Assembly: GCA_030039095.1 (NCBI GenBank)
Contig: JASHQP010000524.1
Coordinates: forward strand, 1-14,434
Length of the DNA: 14,434 bases
Direction: 5' to 3'
Source: Streptosporangiaceae bacterium
Lineage (GTDB): Bacteria > Actinomycetota > Actinomycetes > Streptosporangiales > Streptosporangiaceae
Shown here: piece after piece, positions 13,401 to 14,434 of the stretch
Layout of the letters: each line of letters starts with the position of its first letter
Position numbering within the stretch: the first letter of the stretch is position 1
Position numbers and translations under genes: made by a program
The notes under the pieces: model-generated
Database searches by the model: none
The model's input: the letters and a program-made list of their open reading frames with translations, nothing else
Told to the model about the DNA's origin: nothing

Positions 13401-14434
13401 GCCTGGTCGGACGCGACCTGCGGGTCGAGCATTGCCTGCAACTGCGCCAGTGAGTGGTAGATGTCCCAGCCGGAGTAGATGCCGTACTGGTTGCGCTGGC
13501 CGCTGGCGAGTGTGTGCACCTGCATGTCCGACCCCATGAACTGGCCGTTGACATCGCTGGTGATGTTGGGCTGCAGGAAGTCCTTGTACAGCAGGCTGTA
13601 GAACTCCTGGGTCTGCGAGTAGCTGCCGCCGGAGACCCTGATCCTGCCGAGCAGGTTGTTCCAGCCGGACTGCGCGGCGGCCCTGACCTTGTCGAAGTTC
13701 CAGCCCGGGTTGTCGGTCTGCCAGTCGAGCTGGGCGTTGGCGGCGCTCACGTACGAGATGCCGACCTTGGCGTCGATCACCGGGTCGGACGTGGTGTCGA
13801 ACGTAAGGAACACCGCGGCCGGGTCCGTCTGGCCGGACTCGGTGATCACCTGCGAGGCGGTGAACGGCTGGCTGAACACGATGCTGAAGTTCACCGTGTA
13901 CTCCTGGTTCTGCCCGCCGTTGTTGGGCTCGCCGCAGAACTGGCCGGTGGTGTCGGAGCCCGTGACCTCGTTGTCGCCCACGATCTGCGCGGTGTCGGCG
14001 AAGTCGGTGGTCTGGCTGTCCTGCAGCTTGATCAGGAAGTCGGCGGAGGTGGTCTTCGGGAACGTGAACCGGCCCATGGAGCTGTGCGGGGTCGCGGTGA
14101 ACTCCGACGTGATCGTGTCGGGCATGTTGCTGTCCGCCGAGTAGTACCCGGCCTGCGCGATCTCCCCGGTGTTCGTGAACGAGGTCAGGTCGTTGTTCGG
14201 GTTCCCGCTGGGCAGCGCGCCGGTCATCGGCAGGATCGGCACGTCTCCGCCGGCGCCGCAGCCGGGCCCGGACAGGTGGTCCAGGCTGTAACCCATCAGG
14301 CTCGTGTCGCCGTAGTTGTAGCCGCCGCCGGCGTTCCGGTCGGGCGAGGTGTCCGGGCTCCACTGGACCATGCCGAACGGCACGTCGGCGCCGGGGAACG
14401 TGTTGCCGCCGCCCGAGGTCCAGGTCCGCGTGTC
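10496..14434 (-). CDS. GH92 family alpha-mannosidase-like enzyme with NEW3, IPT/TIG and two unnamed C-terminal modules (5' partial)
   Basis: The frame is open to the window edge, so the N-terminus (and any signal peptide) is missing; 1312 residues are visible. Residues 1-about 690 are the GH92 N-domain plus (alpha/alpha)6 catalytic domain, a calcium-dependent exo-alpha-mannosidase family. TSGGGNTFPGADVPFGMVQWSPDT at the start, GYSLDHLSGPGCGAGGDVP, EGDPYEYLWDVPND (E512, the likely acid) and LDNNDDLGAESSQFIW (D603/D604 in the expected base region) support it. An NEW3-like beta-sandwich follows (about 725-808), then module A (about 820-1008), an IPT/TIG domain (about 1014-1119) and module B (about 1125-1312). 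A and B share FDN/YDNxGIS, DGDGxSYSAxALAxAGL, FTWP, DGxST and FAxxxS and are diverged copies, probably carbohydrate-binding. The enzyme is probably secreted and acts on N-glycan or yeast mannan substrates. No anchor motif is seen at its C-terminus. Confidence 0.93.
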   Translation of the reverse strand, partial: DTRTWTSGGGNTFPGADVPFGMVQWSPDTSPDRNAGGGYNYGDTSLMGYSLDHLSGPGCGAGGDVPILPMTGALPSGNPNNDLTSFTNTGEIAQAGYYSADSNMPDTITSEFTATPHSSMGRFTFPKTTSADFLIKLQDSQTTDFADTAQIVGDNEVTGSDTTGQFCGEPNNGGQNQEYTVNFSIVFSQPFTASQVITESGQTDPAAVFLTFDTTSDPVIDAKVGISYVSAANAQLDWQTDNPGWNFDKVRAAAQSGWNNLLGRIRVSGGSYSQTQEFYSLLYKDFLQPNITSDVNGQFMGSDMQVHTLASGQRNQYGIYSGWDIYHSLAQLQAMLDPQVASDQAQSLLNYYAENGILQQWGYLNLDNYVMVGDPSDAIISDYYAFGAKDFDTSEALTDMLKQATTVNDVRPGEALEQQYGYLPADGTYGCCNPHGTVASLMEYDTADLALSQFASSLGDKKDAQMLEERANNWENQFDPGNDLLNPRYENGDYVPGITSAMDDSSELYYVEGDPYEYLWDVPNDYSALFSLLGGDSKVVPELAQYMSQPNGYGMYGQISNEFDLGEQNAADYAGDPAASQKAINTIENTVYLPGPDGLDNNDDLGAESSQFIWEMLGMYPENPGSDTVLLNGPGFPRESITLPSGRTITINAPGASPTEYYVQSLSIDGQPDSHLSIPFSTLAKGATMDWAMGTKASSWGSAPQDAPASYTAGLRPVVGYTSSQQVNVAPGASATFKISAQNATGHPQTVHVGATAPSGLTVTPSSGTIDVPPDGSGSVTLTVQASSSAAQTFYTIPITMNDDGTTLPALTETVLVAQPGSLLTAFDNAGISNDSGVTAGNFDGDGNSYSAQALATAGLTAGQQVTVDGTTFTWPLPSPGYPDNAIADGQPVTVDAPAGSQSLGFLGSATNGPSQGVATLHYSDGSTAQYWLGLSDWTLNAGTSTPSYGNTVAASMTYRNCAGCSPTQQTVGTDVFYTALPVNPDKTLTSVTLPSGATQGTLHIFAIAASSQAPSPPVAASVSPASAAAGQQVTITGSGFGATQGSGYVELSDNGTTWGSSGGAGTVQVDSWSDTSITFTVPSASGTGGENHVWAGTDAGVMVVNGSGDASGTPVLEITPTDNPADYYDNIGISPDDDQTCADYDGDGYSYSATALAGAGLTPGGTVTADGLSFTWPDVAACSPDNILTFGQTMLVNAVAGATTLGLLGSSSEGSSEGTITINYTDGTSTTETVSFNDWAAGPGDGDTAAATMSYRNSTSGSSQSITMYVYATTVPVDSSKTVASITFPDISNQATQSSAAMHVFAVSLGS

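Noticed and set aside
11274..14363. 1029-codon second frame within the GH92 gene on the same strand
   Set aside because: Arg/Pro/Gly-rich composition without motifs; it is a shifted-frame shadow of the GH92 enzyme.

Overview
The window is very GC-rich, has strongly G/C-biased third codon positions and carries families typical of Actinomycetota (DUF3618, duplicated YCII/DGPF protein, MarR-VOC fusion, LacI regulator beside a secreted GH92 enzyme). It reads as chromosomal DNA of a filamentous or soil actinomycete; nothing in it allows a genus call. Several start codons have a TANNNT hexamer 6-8 nt upstream and no Shine-Dalgarno sequence, a pattern expected of leaderless mRNAs, which are common in this phylum.

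Left part (1-3520): housekeeping genes. A possible tail of an upstream gene is followed by an NAD-dependent sugar-nucleotide epimerase, RNase PH (rph) and the XTP/dITP pyrophosphatase rdgB, all on the plus strand; rph and rdgB overlap by 4 bases. A large perfect hairpin closes this group. After about 400 nt of apparently non-coding DNA come a Bcp-type peroxiredoxin and a tRNA-Leu(UAG) with a hairpin terminator.

Middle part (3600-7560): accessory and regulatory genes. A double YCII-domain protein converges on a MarR regulator fused to a VOC (glyoxalase/bleomycin-resistance-like) domain; a 9-bp minisatellite encodes a His-rich (AGH)7 tract inside the VOC domain. Divergent from it, behind a compact promoter/operator region, lies a one-TM sensor-like reading frame split by an in-frame amber codon. 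Next is an unusual protein: an intact response-regulator receiver domain fused to an intact PIG-L/LmbE zinc deacetylase. A small proline-rich protein with a C-terminal membrane segment follows. The receiver-deacetylase, with the broken sensor frame next to it, is the best candidate for an undescribed system.

Right part (7558-14434): a HAD-family protein lacking the usual second Asp of motif I, and a divergent one-TM protein only 17 bp away; their starts flank a symmetric TANNNTA element that could serve as a two-way leaderless promoter. Then come a DUF3618 membrane protein, a LacI regulator with a CG-centred palindrome upstream, and a large GH92 alpha-mannosidase-like enzyme (5' end outside the window) with NEW3, IPT/TIG and two copies of an unnamed C-terminal module. 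The last two genes probably form a mannoside or glycan utilisation unit.
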